From a bacterium (lineage in GTDB: Bacteria > Electryoneota > RPQS01): a stretch of DNA of 64,000 nt. The notes below the pieces were generated by a model. It saw only the letters and a list, made by a program, of their open reading frames with translations, had not been told where the DNA came from and searched no databases. The translations under genes and the position numbers were made by a program. The stretch lies in contig DASXUQ010000005.1 in the NCBI GenBank assembly GCA_036504735.1, positions 403,377 to 467,376 on the forward strand. Reading direction: 5' to 3'. This document shows positions 16,728-26,128 of this stretch, in pieces. Each line of letters starts with the position of its first letter. The first letter of the stretch is position 1.

Positions 16728-19412
16728 ATGAACATTCATAATCTCGATCAGATTTTCAATCCGAAGCGGATTGCGCTGATCGGAGTCACGATAAATCCCA
16801 ATAGTGTGGGCGGCAAGGTTCTGGGGAATCTGGTGGGCGGAGGGTTCCGTGGTGTGGTGTATCCGGTGAATCCGGATAACGAAGCGGTGTTAGGCGTGCC
16901 GTGCTTTCCGAGCGTGGCCAGTTTGCCGAAGACGCCGGATCTGGCGGTGATTTGCACGCCGCCGGAGCAGGTGCCGGGACTGATTACGCAGTGCGGCGAA
17001 GCGGGAATCCGCGGCATTATTATTATGTCGGCGGGATTCAAGGAAACCGGAGAAGCCGGCAAGGCGCTCGAAGAGCGGATCATGGCAGAAGCGCGCAAGT
17101 ATGACGGGATGAGAATTCTCGGGCCGAATTGCCTGGGGATCATCGTTCCGGCGCTGAGTCTGAATGTGAGCTTTGCTTCGGGAATGCCGAAGGCGGGGCA
17201 CGTGGCGTTTATCTCGCAGTCGGGAGCACTGTGCACGTCGGTGCTGGACTGGGCGCTGGAAGGCAAGATCGGGTTTTCGCATTTTGTGTCCATCGGCAAC
17301 ACGAGCGACGTGGATTTCGGCGACCTGATCGACTACTTCGGCGAAGACGAGAATACGAAGTCGATTATTCTGTATATCGAATCGATCTCGCAGGCGCGGC
17401 GGTTCATGACGGCGGCGCGCGCCTTTGCGCGGACGAAACCGATTCTGGCGATTAAGGCGGGACGGTTTCCGGAATCGGCGCAGGTGGCGGCATCGCATAC
17501 GGGAGCGATGGCATCGGAAGATGCGGTGTACGACGCGGCGTTTCAGCGGGCAGGTCTGGCGCGGGTGTTCGAAATCGGCGACATTTTCGATTGCGCGGAA
17601 CTGATCGGCAGAAACAGGCATCCGCACGGACCGAATCTGGCGATTGTGACGAACGCGGGTGGGCCGGGCGTGCTGGCCACGGACGCACTGATTGCCGAAA
17701 AGGGCGTGCTGGCCAAGCTCACCGCGGACACGATGGAGAAGCTGAACGAGAATTTGCCCTCATCCTGGTCGCACGCGAATCCGGTGGATGTTCTGGGGGA
17801 TGCCAGTTCGAAGCGGATTGAAAAGGCCGTGCAGATTGTGCTGGCAGACAAGGGCGTGGATGCGGTGCTGGTGATTCTGACGCCGCAGGCAATGACCAAT
17901 CCCACGGCAACGGCCAAGGTGCTGGGCAAGCTGGCGGAGACCACACCGAAACCGATTCTGGCGGCATGGCTGGGCGGCAAGGCGATGCGCGACGGGATTT
18001 CGATTCTGACGGATGCGGGCATTGCAGCCTATAGGACTCCCGAACAGGCCGTACGCTCGTTCATGACGCTGGTAGCTTATTCGCGTAATTTGGACACGCT
18101 GTTCGAGACTCCGAAGGACGTGCCGATTACGTTTTCCATTGACCGGGACGACATTCGGCAGCACTTCCTTTCGGAGCATATTGGAGAGTCGGAAATCATT
18201 TCGGAAGACATTTCCAAGTGGTTGATCGACGCCTACGGGATTCCGACGACGCGGGCGATTCCGGCGCGGAACTCTTCGGAAGCGGTGCAGATTGCGGCGA
18301 AGATCGGCTATCCGGTGGTGTTGAAGATTCACTCGCCGGACATTACGCACAAGTCGGATGTGGACGGCGTGTCGCTGAATCTCGAAAACGAAGAGATGGT
18401 ACGCGGCGCGTTTGACGGGATTATTTACAGCGCCAAGGCTCTGCGGCCATTCGCGCGGCGGTTCGGGTGCACGGTGCAGCCGATGATCAGCACCAAGAAC
18501 GCGCTGGAGTTGATTCTGGGAATCAAGAAGGATTCGGTGTTCGGCACGGTGATGATGGTTGGCATGGGCGGAACCGGCGCGGAGCTGTTGCAGGACCGGA
18601 GCTTGGGTTTCCCGCCGCTGAATGAGCGGCTGGCGATGCGGATGCTGGAGTCGCTGCGGATCTGGCCGCTGCTTACAGGGTATCGCGGCAAGCCGCCCGC
18701 CAACGTAGACAAACTGGTGGAAGTGCTGATCCGGCTGTCATACCTCGCGGCAGATTATCCGGAGATCAAGGAATTGGACATCAATCCGCTGCTGGTTTCT
18801 CCGGAAGGCGCCGTGGCACTGGATGCGCGGATTGTGATGGACCGGGAACTGATCGGAAAAAACGTTCCGGCTTACTCCCATCTGGTGCTGCAACCCTATC
18901 CGGAAAAGTATGTGAAGCCGGTGACGCTGAAGGACGGCACGGAAATTTTGCTGCGACCGATCAAGCCGGAGGATGAACCGCTGTGGATGAATCTGCTGGC
19001 GAGTTGCTCGAAAGAGGCGATTTACTCGCGGTTCCGGTATCTGTTCCACTGGGCCTCGCATGAGGTGGCGACGCGGTTCTGTTTTATCGACTATGACCGC
19101 GAAATTGCGATTGTGGCGGAAACGGTGGAGAATGGCGAGCGGAAACTGGTAGGCGTGGGGCGGTTGATTGCCGATCCGGACCACGAGACTGTGGAATATG
19201 CCGTGCTGATCACGGACGCCTGGCAACAGCGGGAAATCGGAAGTCTGCTCACCGATTATTGCATGGACATCGCGCAGAAATGGAATTTGAAGCGGGTGGT
19301 GGCACAGACGACCACCGACAACCGTCCGATGATCTCCATTTTTCAGAAGCGCGGGTTTGAGGTGCGGATGGGCGAGGATTCCACGGTGGATATTGTGAAA
19401 GAAATCCGGTAG
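16728..19412 (+). CDS. ADP-forming acyl-CoA synthetase/GNAT fusion, Pat (PatZ)-type protein acetyltransferase
   Basis: 894 residues, the length and order of Pat/PatZ. Residues 1-460: CoA-binding Rossmann domain and succinyl-CoA-synthetase-like domains (IALIGV, GPNCLGII, FISQSGAL, NAGGPGVLATDA). Residues 480-700: ATP-grasp domain (YPVVLKIHSPDITHKSDVDGV, ELDINPLL). Residues 730-894: GNAT domain (VEYAVLITDAWQQREIGSLL, TTDNRPMISIFQKRGFE). In Salmonella, Pat acetylates and silences acetyl-CoA synthetase and CobB reverses it; there the phospho-His of the synthetase half is lost. Here His 257 in ASHTGA is kept, so the synthetase half may still make acyl-CoA with ATP. The GNAT A-loop (QQREIGS) is a little off the Q/RxxGxG/A consensus. 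The gene follows the sirtuin in an operon. Confidence 0.92.
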   Translation: MNIHNLDQIFNPKRIALIGVTINPNSVGGKVLGNLVGGGFRGVVYPVNPDNEAVLGVPCFPSVASLPKTPDLAVICTPPEQVPGLITQCGEAGIRGIIIMSAGFKETGEAGKALEERIMAEARKYDGMRILGPNCLGIIVPALSLNVSFASGMPKAGHVAFISQSGALCTSVLDWALEGKIGFSHFVSIGNTSDVDFGDLIDYFGEDENTKSIILYIESISQARRFMTAARAFARTKPILAIKAGRFPESAQVAASHTGAMASEDAVYDAAFQRAGLARVFEIGDIFDCAELIGRNRHPHGPNLAIVTNAGGPGVLATDALIAEKGVLAKLTADTMEKLNENLPSSWSHANPVDVLGDASSKRIEKAVQIVLADKGVDAVLVILTPQAMTNPTATAKVLGKLAETTPKPILAAWLGGKAMRDGISILTDAGIAAYRTPEQAVRSFMTLVAYSRNLDTLFETPKDVPITFSIDRDDIRQHFLSEHIGESEIISEDISKWLIDAYGIPTTRAIPARNSSEAVQIAAKIGYPVVLKIHSPDITHKSDVDGVSLNLENEEMVRGAFDGIIYSAKALRPFARRFGCTVQPMISTKNALELILGIKKDSVFGTVMMVGMGGTGAELLQDRSLGFPPLNERLAMRMLESLRIWPLLTGYRGKPPANVDKLVEVLIRLSYLAADYPEIKELDINPLLVSPEGAVALDARIVMDRELIGKNVPAYSHLVLQPYPEKYVKPVTLKDGTEILLRPIKPEDEPLWMNLLASCSKEAIYSRFRYLFHWASHEVATRFCFIDYDREIAIVAETVENGERKLVGVGRLIADPDHETVEYAVLITDAWQQREIGSLLTDYCMDIAQKWNLKRVVAQTTTDNRPMISIFQKRGFEVRMGEDSTVDIVKEIR

Positions 19413-19434
19413 AACCCTGCGCACGAATCGTATC

Positions 19435-19468
19435 CGAGAAGAGGCTCCCTTAGGGGAGCCTCTTCTCG
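19435..19468. terminator. 15-bp bidirectional hairpin between convergent genes
   Basis: CGAGAAGAGGCTCCC (19435-19449), loop TTAG, complement to 19468. T-runs are poor; the site serves the Pat gene and the gene ending at 19492. Confidence 0.6.
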
Positions 19469-19491
19469 CATGTTGCGGTGAGAAACGAATT

Positions 19492-20235
19492 CTATGGGTT
19501 GGTTTGCGCCGTGACGTAGTAAATGTATTCGATGCCGGTGGAGTGAGTATCGGTGTACGCGGTATCCGGCACCGTAGCGATCAGAACAACAGGAAGCGAC
19601 GGTTGCACCTGTTGGCGGTACAGGCGGTAGACAGGCGCAGATGGCAACGGCTGACCGAACGCCGATTGCGTAACGGCGGACCATATCAACCGTACGGAAG
19701 AAGGAGAATCGGGATAGACGGTCAGACCTTGCGGCATGGCAGGCATGCCCGGGCAGATGATCACGGTGCCGGGATGGTACGTGACGGTGGGATAGGTCCC
19801 GTCCGCCGCAACAAAGAAGGGCGCATAGGGAGCGGCGATTTCCTCAGCGCCGCACCGGCGAAGCGTGAAGCGGGCGCGGAAGAGTTCACCGGGGCCCTGC
19901 CAGAAATCGGTGCCGAAAACGGTGGCTCCGACCTCGAGCAGCGTGGGTTCAAAGGCCGCGTGATCGAAGTAGTTGAACTGAAGACCTTGACGATTGGCCA
20001 CCAGCGCGCCGGCCACGGGAGGTTCGTCCAGATCAATCACGTTGGTGTCGTAGGACATGTAGACGGTGAAGCCGCGCATCGGCTGCGACGCCGACAGTTG
20101 CGCGGAGATCCAGACGGATTGACCGGCATCCCCGGTGGACGTATCGGGAGTAAAGGTAAGATCGAGCGCCCAGGCGGACGTGCCGAAGGCCAGTCCGGCA
20201 AGAAGCAGCGTGACGCACGTCAGGCGTGCCAGCAT
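19492..20235 (-). CDS. Small secreted cohesin-like/FN3 protein
   Basis: 247 residues from the ATG at 20235 (GAGG 5 nt upstream). A signal peptide (LTCVTLLLAGLAFGTSAWA) leads to a cohesin-like beta-sandwich (about 28-165: GDAGQSVWISAQLSASQPMR, YMSYDTNVIDLD, ARFTLRRCG) and a C-terminal fibronectin type III domain (about 170-247: LTVYPDSPSSVRLIWSAV, YRLYRQ, IEYIYYVTA). There is no sorting domain. It is the last gene of the three-gene operon starting at 26971, 88 bp after the giant beta-helix gene, and has the same layout as the first gene. A role as a periplasmic or surface partner of the giant protein is inferred from context only. Confidence 0.75.
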   Translation of the reverse strand: MLARLTCVTLLLAGLAFGTSAWALDLTFTPDTSTGDAGQSVWISAQLSASQPMRGFTVYMSYDTNVIDLDEPPVAGALVANRQGLQFNYFDHAAFEPTLLEVGATVFGTDFWQGPGELFRARFTLRRCGAEEIAAPYAPFFVAADGTYPTVTYHPGTVIICPGMPAMPQGLTVYPDSPSSVRLIWSAVTQSAFGQPLPSAPVYRLYRQQVQPSLPVVLIATVPDTAYTDTHSTGIEYIYYVTAQTNP

Positions 20236-20323
20236 AGAGACCTCATGATACAGGGCCGCCGCCGCCGGGCGCAAGACCCGGCGGCGGCGAACAGATGATA
20301 CATCCGAGCCCAAGGCGAAACGG

Positions 20324-23300
20324 TTATCGCGTCAGCAGCATTTTGTGCAGAGCGCTATAACCATTCACCTCGATTTTGTAGATGTACAGGCCCGAAGACA
20401 GGCCGCTCGCGTCAAAGGAAACCGTGTGATGTCCGGCTTCCATGCTGGTGTTCACCAGAGTGGCCACCGACTGACCGAGCAGGTTATAGACGTTCAAACG
20501 GACGAAGCCATTGTCCTTCAGATCGAAGGCGATGGTGGTGGTCGGGTTGAACGGATTCGGGTAGTTCTGGAACAGAGCGTAAGCGGTCGGCAGAATGCCC
20601 TGCGCGCCGATACCGAGCGTTGAGCCACTGCCGGTAATCGCGACGCCGCCGGCGTCGGAGATCTTCACGGACTCGAGGCTGATGTTCGCCATCGCAACGC
20701 GAGTGGATTTCCAGCGGAATTCGATCACGGCCAGCGATGCTTCGCCGGCGATGGTCGCAGTCTGCCCCATGGCAGCGGCGGCGACAACCACCTTGCCGGG
20801 CTGACCTGTAACGGCCCTGGCCGTCGTCCACGGCAGACCATCCGCGGCATCAAAGCTCGCGGGCGTCACGGAGACGAGTTCCAGAACCTGCGGATCGAAC
20901 TTCACGATGGATTCGACGGCCTTGACCGAGTGGTCATTGCCGGTCAGCGACACCGCAACCGTGAAGGTGCTGTTGGCGGTGATTTCACCATCGGATGTGC
21001 GGGCGAGGTTAACGACAGGCATGGCGGAGAGGCTTGCAAACGGCTTGGCCGGCGGCGGAGTGACAAGGTAGCCACCGCTCGCAACGACGCCGAAATTGAA
21101 GCTGAAGGGCACCAGGTCATTGAAGTCAATGACGCCGTCGGGCGACGGAATGCCCTTGCCCATGCCGTTCTCGTGATTTTCCGGGCCGATGTTCACATGC
21201 TGGGATGCGGCACTGACCGTCTGGAAGTAGTACATGGAGAGTTCGGAGAGGTCCGAACCGTTGACGATTCCAGCCGAAGCAGGATCCGGCGAGAAGTCGC
21301 CCAGCCAGTAGTTAGTGGAGCGGTCAGCGTTGGCGCCGATGGTGTAGCTCGCCACCTGCGACCAGTTTCCGGTTGCGTCCTTCACGAACGTCACGTAGCG
21401 GTAGATGTCACGCGCGGTGACGGCGTCCTTCCAATAGTCCGGATGTCCCGGCGCATGCTGGGCCGGAGTTCCGAAGTCGGTGGAGTTCACACCGCCGGTC
21501 AAGGTGGCTACCAGAGTCCAGCCGGCAAGATCCGTGGCGAAGTTCTTGGCATAGTGGCTGTCATTAACATCCGTGCGCCAGAATGCACCCGCGTAAACGG
21601 GGTAGTCACCCTCGCCTTTGCGGAAGATTTTGGCTTCCACGGCGTCGGTGGTGCCCCATGCCCACTTTAACCACACGCCGTCGCTGGTGGGACGGGCATC
21701 GAACGTGGTGAAGGAGTTGGCCGGGGGCGCGAAGTCGACGCAGAACGCAAAGGAACCGGCGGTCTCATTGCCGAGGCAATCCTTCAACGACCAGTTGACA
21801 GTCACGCTGCCGGAATAGTCCGGGGCAACGTTGGCAAGGATGAAGGTCCAGAGATTCGCGGCCTGAGTGGCATCGGGGTAGCCGGTGATGGCCGCGCCCG
21901 AAATCGGAACCAAGCTGTTGGCCCCCATAGTGAAGGTCAGCGTGAAGCCGCCGGTCTGGCACGCCGCCGGAGCATCGACGGTCATGTTCAGCTCGGTGTT
22001 CAAACGCGCGGCGCCGTTGTTCGGATCATCCGCGATCTTGTTGTAGCAGGGAGCGGCCTGTGTGAAGTACACCGGCGGGGTGAAGACGGGCGCCTGCGTG
22101 TCCTTGATCACCGACACGTCGGCGGTCGTGGTGGAGTTGCAGGTGGCATCGGTAACGGTCAGGGCAAATGTGTTGCAGCCTTCCGTCATGTGGCCCCACA
22201 CCGTAGCGGCATCCGCCGTCAGCGGCCACGCGCCGTCGGCCAGCGGGACGTTGTACGTATGCGCGCCGCCGTTAAGGGAAATCACAGCGCTCGAAAGAGA
22301 GCTGATGCTGGCGCCAACCACGGCACTTAAGGCGTTGGTGAAAGCCGCGGCGTCATTATAGCCCGCGCATGTGCCTTCGCCCGCGCCACCCGTTAACGCG
22401 GTTCCCACGGGAGCCGTGCAATCCACGGTGAGGCTCGGCAGCGAGAAGTCAAATCCAGACGTGTGATGGCCGGCGGCATCCCAGAAATCGGTGCCGGAGA
22501 CGGTCACATTGTAGGCGCCATCCGTCGCGCCATTGTTCCGAACCGGCAGCAGGGCGATGTATTGTCCCGGCGTCCCCGTGCTGTAGGGCGGCTGCCAGGA
22601 GACGTCGAGCGTAATGGTGCCCGTTCCGCCGCCGGCGGCGTTAATGAAGTTCAAGTTGGTGGAACGGTTGCTGGACGGCATGGTCTGATATTGATTGCCT
22701 GTCCAGTTGGCCACGATCCCCGCAGGCAGCGAGATGATCAGATGGCCGCCAATATACTGAGCCCGGTCAAAGGCGACACGCAGCACGGCATCGGTGCAGC
22801 TTGCGCCGCCAGTGCAGCCTACGTACGGATCGTCAAAGGAAAGCGTGAAGTCGTAGGTGTTGGCGTCGTTGTAGATGCAGGCCGTCAGGCTGGCATCATT
22901 CCAATTCTCGTAGTCCACCTGAGCGGGGTTGAAGATTTTGGACGCGATGGTGGCGCTGTTGAGCGTGCCCCACCAGTTGCATTCGGCATTCACCACGCCG
23001 GTGTAGCCCGGGGTGTTGACCTTCATCTCATAGAATCCGGCGCCCGTGTGGCCCGTGAAGCTGTTGTTGTGAATAACGAAATCCGAATTCGTGCCGGCGC
23101 CGAACTGGTCGTTAAAGCTCATGCCGTTCGCACTTCCGGTGTCGAAATGGTTATCCGTTACGGTCACGTTCGTGCAGCCGCCGCCGACGTAGACATGCGT
23201 ACCCGTGGTCACATTCAACACGGAGTTGCCAGTGATCGACGAGTTTTGCAGGCCGAAGAGGACATACTGGCCGTGTGTCGAGCGGTTGTTGGAAATCGTG

Positions 23301-26035
23301 ACGTTGCTGACAGGGTGAGTCAGGTCGCCCTGAATCTCTACCACGCTGCTGTAACCGTCGAGATCATTGTTGGTGATCAGACCCGTGTTGCAGGATGTGC
23401 CGTAATCGTCCACCCACAGGCAGCCGTAGTTATAAGCGGCGTTTTCACCGTGCAGCCAGTTGCCGCTGATTTCGAAATTGTCCGAGTTGTTGAAGTCAAC
23501 CGCCTTGAACTGGTGGCTGATGACGTTGTTGCGTACGGCCACGTTGGAGAACTGGCCGCCGCCGATCTTCTCGATAGCCACAACACCGTAGCGTTCGCCG
23601 GACGTGTACGCAGCGGAATTAGTGATGGTAAAGCCATCGATGGTCACCTGGCCGGCGTGCACGGCAAACCCATGCGCCGCGGTGCTGTTGGGATCTACAA
23701 TCGACTCTGCGCCGGAGCGGGTCCGGGCAAGAATGCCCGCCTGGGCGCCAAGGAGGGTCACCGATTTGTTGACGACGACGGCCTCATTGTAGATACCGGC
23801 GGCTACGTTGACGACGCTGCCGGAGGTCAGGTCAATGCCTTCCCGAATGCGGCCCGTCGCGCCGCTCTGCGCACTGGCGGCGGAGACCCACAGGTTGGAG
23901 AAGTCACCCTGAAAACCTGCGGCCAGAAGATCGGTATCCGTACCGCTGTTCAGCCACGGAGTGTAGTCCATATAGGCAAGACCAACGCCCTTGACGGTGA
24001 TTGCGCCGCCGGGGTTGCTCGCCGATCCGCCGAACTCCAGAGGAATCTGCGACGTGTAGCCGGGCTCTCCGCCGTTGGCGCTCGTGGTCGTCGGGGCGCT
24101 CGTGCCAAGCCAGTTGCCGGAGAAGTCTTTGAGGAACGTTCCGGTACTGCGGTTTTCAATCTGACCGTACCAGTTGCCGGAGATATTGTTGTTGAAGTAG
24201 CGGGTGCCCGTGGTGTTTTCGCCCAAGCCGCCGTCACCAAGCCAGACGATACCCACCGTCCAGTTGTTCGTGATCTGGTTCTGCTCGACCGTGGTGTTCA
24301 AACTCGGATTACGGAAGACTATACCTGTCCGGTTGAAATCGATCACGTTGTTCAGAACCTGAACGTTGCCGGCATTATTAATGTCAATTGCCGTCCGGTT
24401 GCCGGTAAGCTTGTTGTTGCGCACGGTTGCGCCACCGGTGCTCTGAATCGCCACGCCCGCGCTCTTGACGTTGGCGGCCCAGTCCGTGACATTGTTGCCA
24501 TCACGAGTGATGGTGAAGCCTTCGATCACCGAACCGACCGCGGCCATGCGGACCGTGGCGGAGTTGGCGCCGGTTTTAAGGCCGCGAATGGTCGAGACAT
24601 CGATCCCGGCACCGGAAACGGTGACAGCCTTGTTCACGAGGATATCTTCGGCATAGAGCCCGGCCATGACATGGACGGTGCCGCCCACGGTGGCCAAACC
24701 GATGCCCTGCTGGATAAAACCGGGGGCATCCACTTCCACGGTTGCAGCCGCGAGCCCGGTTTGGGCAAGCGTGCCGAGACCGGAAACGACCACATCCGCG
24801 ACGCTGCCGCCAGGAGTGACGTCCGTGGTGATGGTGGCGGTGTAACCGGGATAAGATTCGGCAAAGAAGCCGTAGTCACAACCGGAAACGGTGTTGCCGG
24901 AGAACTGAGCGTTGACGTTGGCCACCCAGATTGTGGGCCAGCCGGTGGTGGCATAAAGGCCGATGTCACCCGAGGCGCCAGCTCCGCTGACGGTATTGTC
25001 GGTGAAGATGGCCGTGCCGCCCGAGGTGCCCCAGGCAAAGAGGTCCACGACCGCGCCGGTCACCGAGTTGTTGGTGGCGACGGCATTGAGGTAGGGGAAG
25101 AAGATCATGATGCCCCAACCGCCGGGAAGCGGGTTGGAGACGTTGTTGCCCTGAATCAGATCGGGGGAGCCGCCGTAGCCGCCATTGTTATCGGAGTGGA
25201 TGCCATAGCCCGCGCTCTGCGTGACGGTGTTGTTCAGGAACTGAGTTCCGCGCGACCAGTTGCTGACAATGGCGTCGTTCACATTGCTCACGGTGTTGTT
25301 GGCAATGATGCCCGCGCCGCCAAAGTTAAAAATAGCGATGGACTGGTTGCAGCCGGTCACATTGGACACCGTGCAATGATGGATATTGAATCCCGAACCA
25401 CCGCTGCGCGCATAGATGGCGCGCAGCCAGATGTTGGTGACGGTTACATCGTGAACGGTCAGGTTGTTCCAGGGACCGTTGCCTTCGATGATGCCGTTAC
25501 GGGCATCGAGGCCGACGCCATTTGCCGGGCTGTCGCCGTCAATCGCGAGATTGCTTATCACCACGTCATGGGCGTTCACCACCATCACCTGAGTGTTGCC
25601 GAGGGTGGGGTGAGTGGCATCGGGGCAGATGCCGACATCGGAGCCGGCCGGATAGATCACGGTCAGGCCCTGGCCTGCGCCGTCGAGGGTGACGGATCGG
25701 TCAATCAGAATATCTTCATAGTAGGAACCGGCGGCGATGTGAATGACGTCGCCCGGTCCCGATGCGGCGATGGCGGCCTGAATCGAAGCGTAGTCGGGGG
25801 TGCCACTTCCCAGCGGGACATAGCGATCCACCGCATCCAGCGTATGCCGAACCGCGCGCACGGCCGCGGCGGGATTGGTTCCCGGCCGGGGCTCATCGGA
25901 TGCGCGCAGCGGCGGATTGGCGCTGGCGGACGCCCACAGGGAGCCGCAGAGAGCCAGAGTGATCAGAATCGTCAGCCCCAGTGCGGGCCAACTCATGCGC
26001 GCAGAGAACGCGCCCAAAGTCCGAACGTTCCTCAT
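20324..26035 (-). CDS. Giant secreted beta-helix protein with dockerin-like, cohesin-like and sorting domains
   Basis: 1903 residues. After a signal peptide (to about 40) come three right-handed parallel beta-helix modules, each opened by the same phrase (VIHIAAGSYYEDILIDRSVT near 75, VHVMAGLYAEDILVNKAVTV near 455, VVNVAAGIYNEAVVVNKSVT near 745) and rich in NNxITxN/GNTVS turns. Residues of about 1060-1560 are Ig-like beta domains. At about 1575-1650 two EF-hand-like loops (GIVNGSDLSEL and SPDGVIDFNDL) form a dockerin-like unit; about 1665-1810 is cohesin-like (VKAVESIVKFDPQVLELVSV). The last 80 residues are a sorting domain (NYPNPFNPTTTI, VYNLLGQSVATLV). Beta-helices of this NosD type bind or cleave polysaccharide; no catalytic site is certain. 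ATG 26035 follows GAGGAAGAG. The middle gene of an operon with two cohesin-FN3 proteins. Confidence 0.88.
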   Translation of the reverse strand: MRNVRTLGAFSARMSWPALGLTILITLALCGSLWASASANPPLRASDEPRPGTNPAAAVRAVRHTLDAVDRYVPLGSGTPDYASIQAAIAASGPGDVIHIAAGSYYEDILIDRSVTLDGAGQGLTVIYPAGSDVGICPDATHPTLGNTQVMVVNAHDVVISNLAIDGDSPANGVGLDARNGIIEGNGPWNNLTVHDVTVTNIWLRAIYARSGGSGFNIHHCTVSNVTGCNQSIAIFNFGGAGIIANNTVSNVNDAIVSNWSRGTQFLNNTVTQSAGYGIHSDNNGGYGGSPDLIQGNNVSNPLPGGWGIMIFFPYLNAVATNNSVTGAVVDLFAWGTSGGTAIFTDNTVSGAGASGDIGLYATTGWPTIWVANVNAQFSGNTVSGCDYGFFAESYPGYTATITTDVTPGGSVADVVVSGLGTLAQTGLAAATVEVDAPGFIQQGIGLATVGGTVHVMAGLYAEDILVNKAVTVSGAGIDVSTIRGLKTGANSATVRMAAVGSVIEGFTITRDGNNVTDWAANVKSAGVAIQSTGGATVRNNKLTGNRTAIDINNAGNVQVLNNVIDFNRTGIVFRNPSLNTTVEQNQITNNWTVGIVWLGDGGLGENTTGTRYFNNNISGNWYGQIENRSTGTFLKDFSGNWLGTSAPTTTSANGGEPGYTSQIPLEFGGSASNPGGAITVKGVGLAYMDYTPWLNSGTDTDLLAAGFQGDFSNLWVSAASAQSGATGRIREGIDLTSGSVVNVAAGIYNEAVVVNKSVTLLGAQAGILARTRSGAESIVDPNSTAAHGFAVHAGQVTIDGFTITNSAAYTSGERYGVVAIEKIGGGQFSNVAVRNNVISHQFKAVDFNNSDNFEISGNWLHGENAAYNYGCLWVDDYGTSCNTGLITNNDLDGYSSVVEIQGDLTHPVSNVTISNNRSTHGQYVLFGLQNSSITGNSVLNVTTGTHVYVGGGCTNVTVTDNHFDTGSANGMSFNDQFGAGTNSDFVIHNNSFTGHTGAGFYEMKVNTPGYTGVVNAECNWWGTLNSATIASKIFNPAQVDYENWNDASLTACIYNDANTYDFTLSFDDPYVGCTGGASCTDAVLRVAFDRAQYIGGHLIISLPAGIVANWTGNQYQTMPSSNRSTNLNFINAAGGGTGTITLDVSWQPPYSTGTPGQYIALLPVRNNGATDGAYNVTVSGTDFWDAAGHHTSGFDFSLPSLTVDCTAPVGTALTGGAGEGTCAGYNDAAAFTNALSAVVGASISSLSSAVISLNGGAHTYNVPLADGAWPLTADAATVWGHMTEGCNTFALTVTDATCNSTTTADVSVIKDTQAPVFTPPVYFTQAAPCYNKIADDPNNGAARLNTELNMTVDAPAACQTGGFTLTFTMGANSLVPISGAAITGYPDATQAANLWTFILANVAPDYSGSVTVNWSLKDCLGNETAGSFAFCVDFAPPANSFTTFDARPTSDGVWLKWAWGTTDAVEAKIFRKGEGDYPVYAGAFWRTDVNDSHYAKNFATDLAGWTLVATLTGGVNSTDFGTPAQHAPGHPDYWKDAVTARDIYRYVTFVKDATGNWSQVASYTIGANADRSTNYWLGDFSPDPASAGIVNGSDLSELSMYYFQTVSAASQHVNIGPENHENGMGKGIPSPDGVIDFNDLVPFSFNFGVVASGGYLVTPPPAKPFASLSAMPVVNLARTSDGEITANSTFTVAVSLTGNDHSVKAVESIVKFDPQVLELVSVTPASFDAADGLPWTTARAVTGQPGKVVVAAAAMGQTATIAGEASLAVIEFRWKSTRVAMANISLESVKISDAGGVAITGSGSTLGIGAQGILPTAYALFQNYPNPFNPTTTIAFDLKDNGFVRLNVYNLLGQSVATLVNTSMEAGHHTVSFDASGLSSGLYIYKIEVNGYSALHKMLLTR

Positions 26036-26128
26036 TTTCTCTTCCTCATCGGTTAATAGAGAGTGACGTTGTATAAAGTATGTGCGCTAAAAGAACTCGC
26101 GCAGGTGGGAGAAGGAGACCTGTTTGCC

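Noticed and set aside
22463-26056. A 1197-codon open frame on the plus strand
   Set aside because: It is antisense to the beta-helix gene, has no ribosome site, promoter or family motif, and its composition is that of a shadow frame in G+C-rich DNA.
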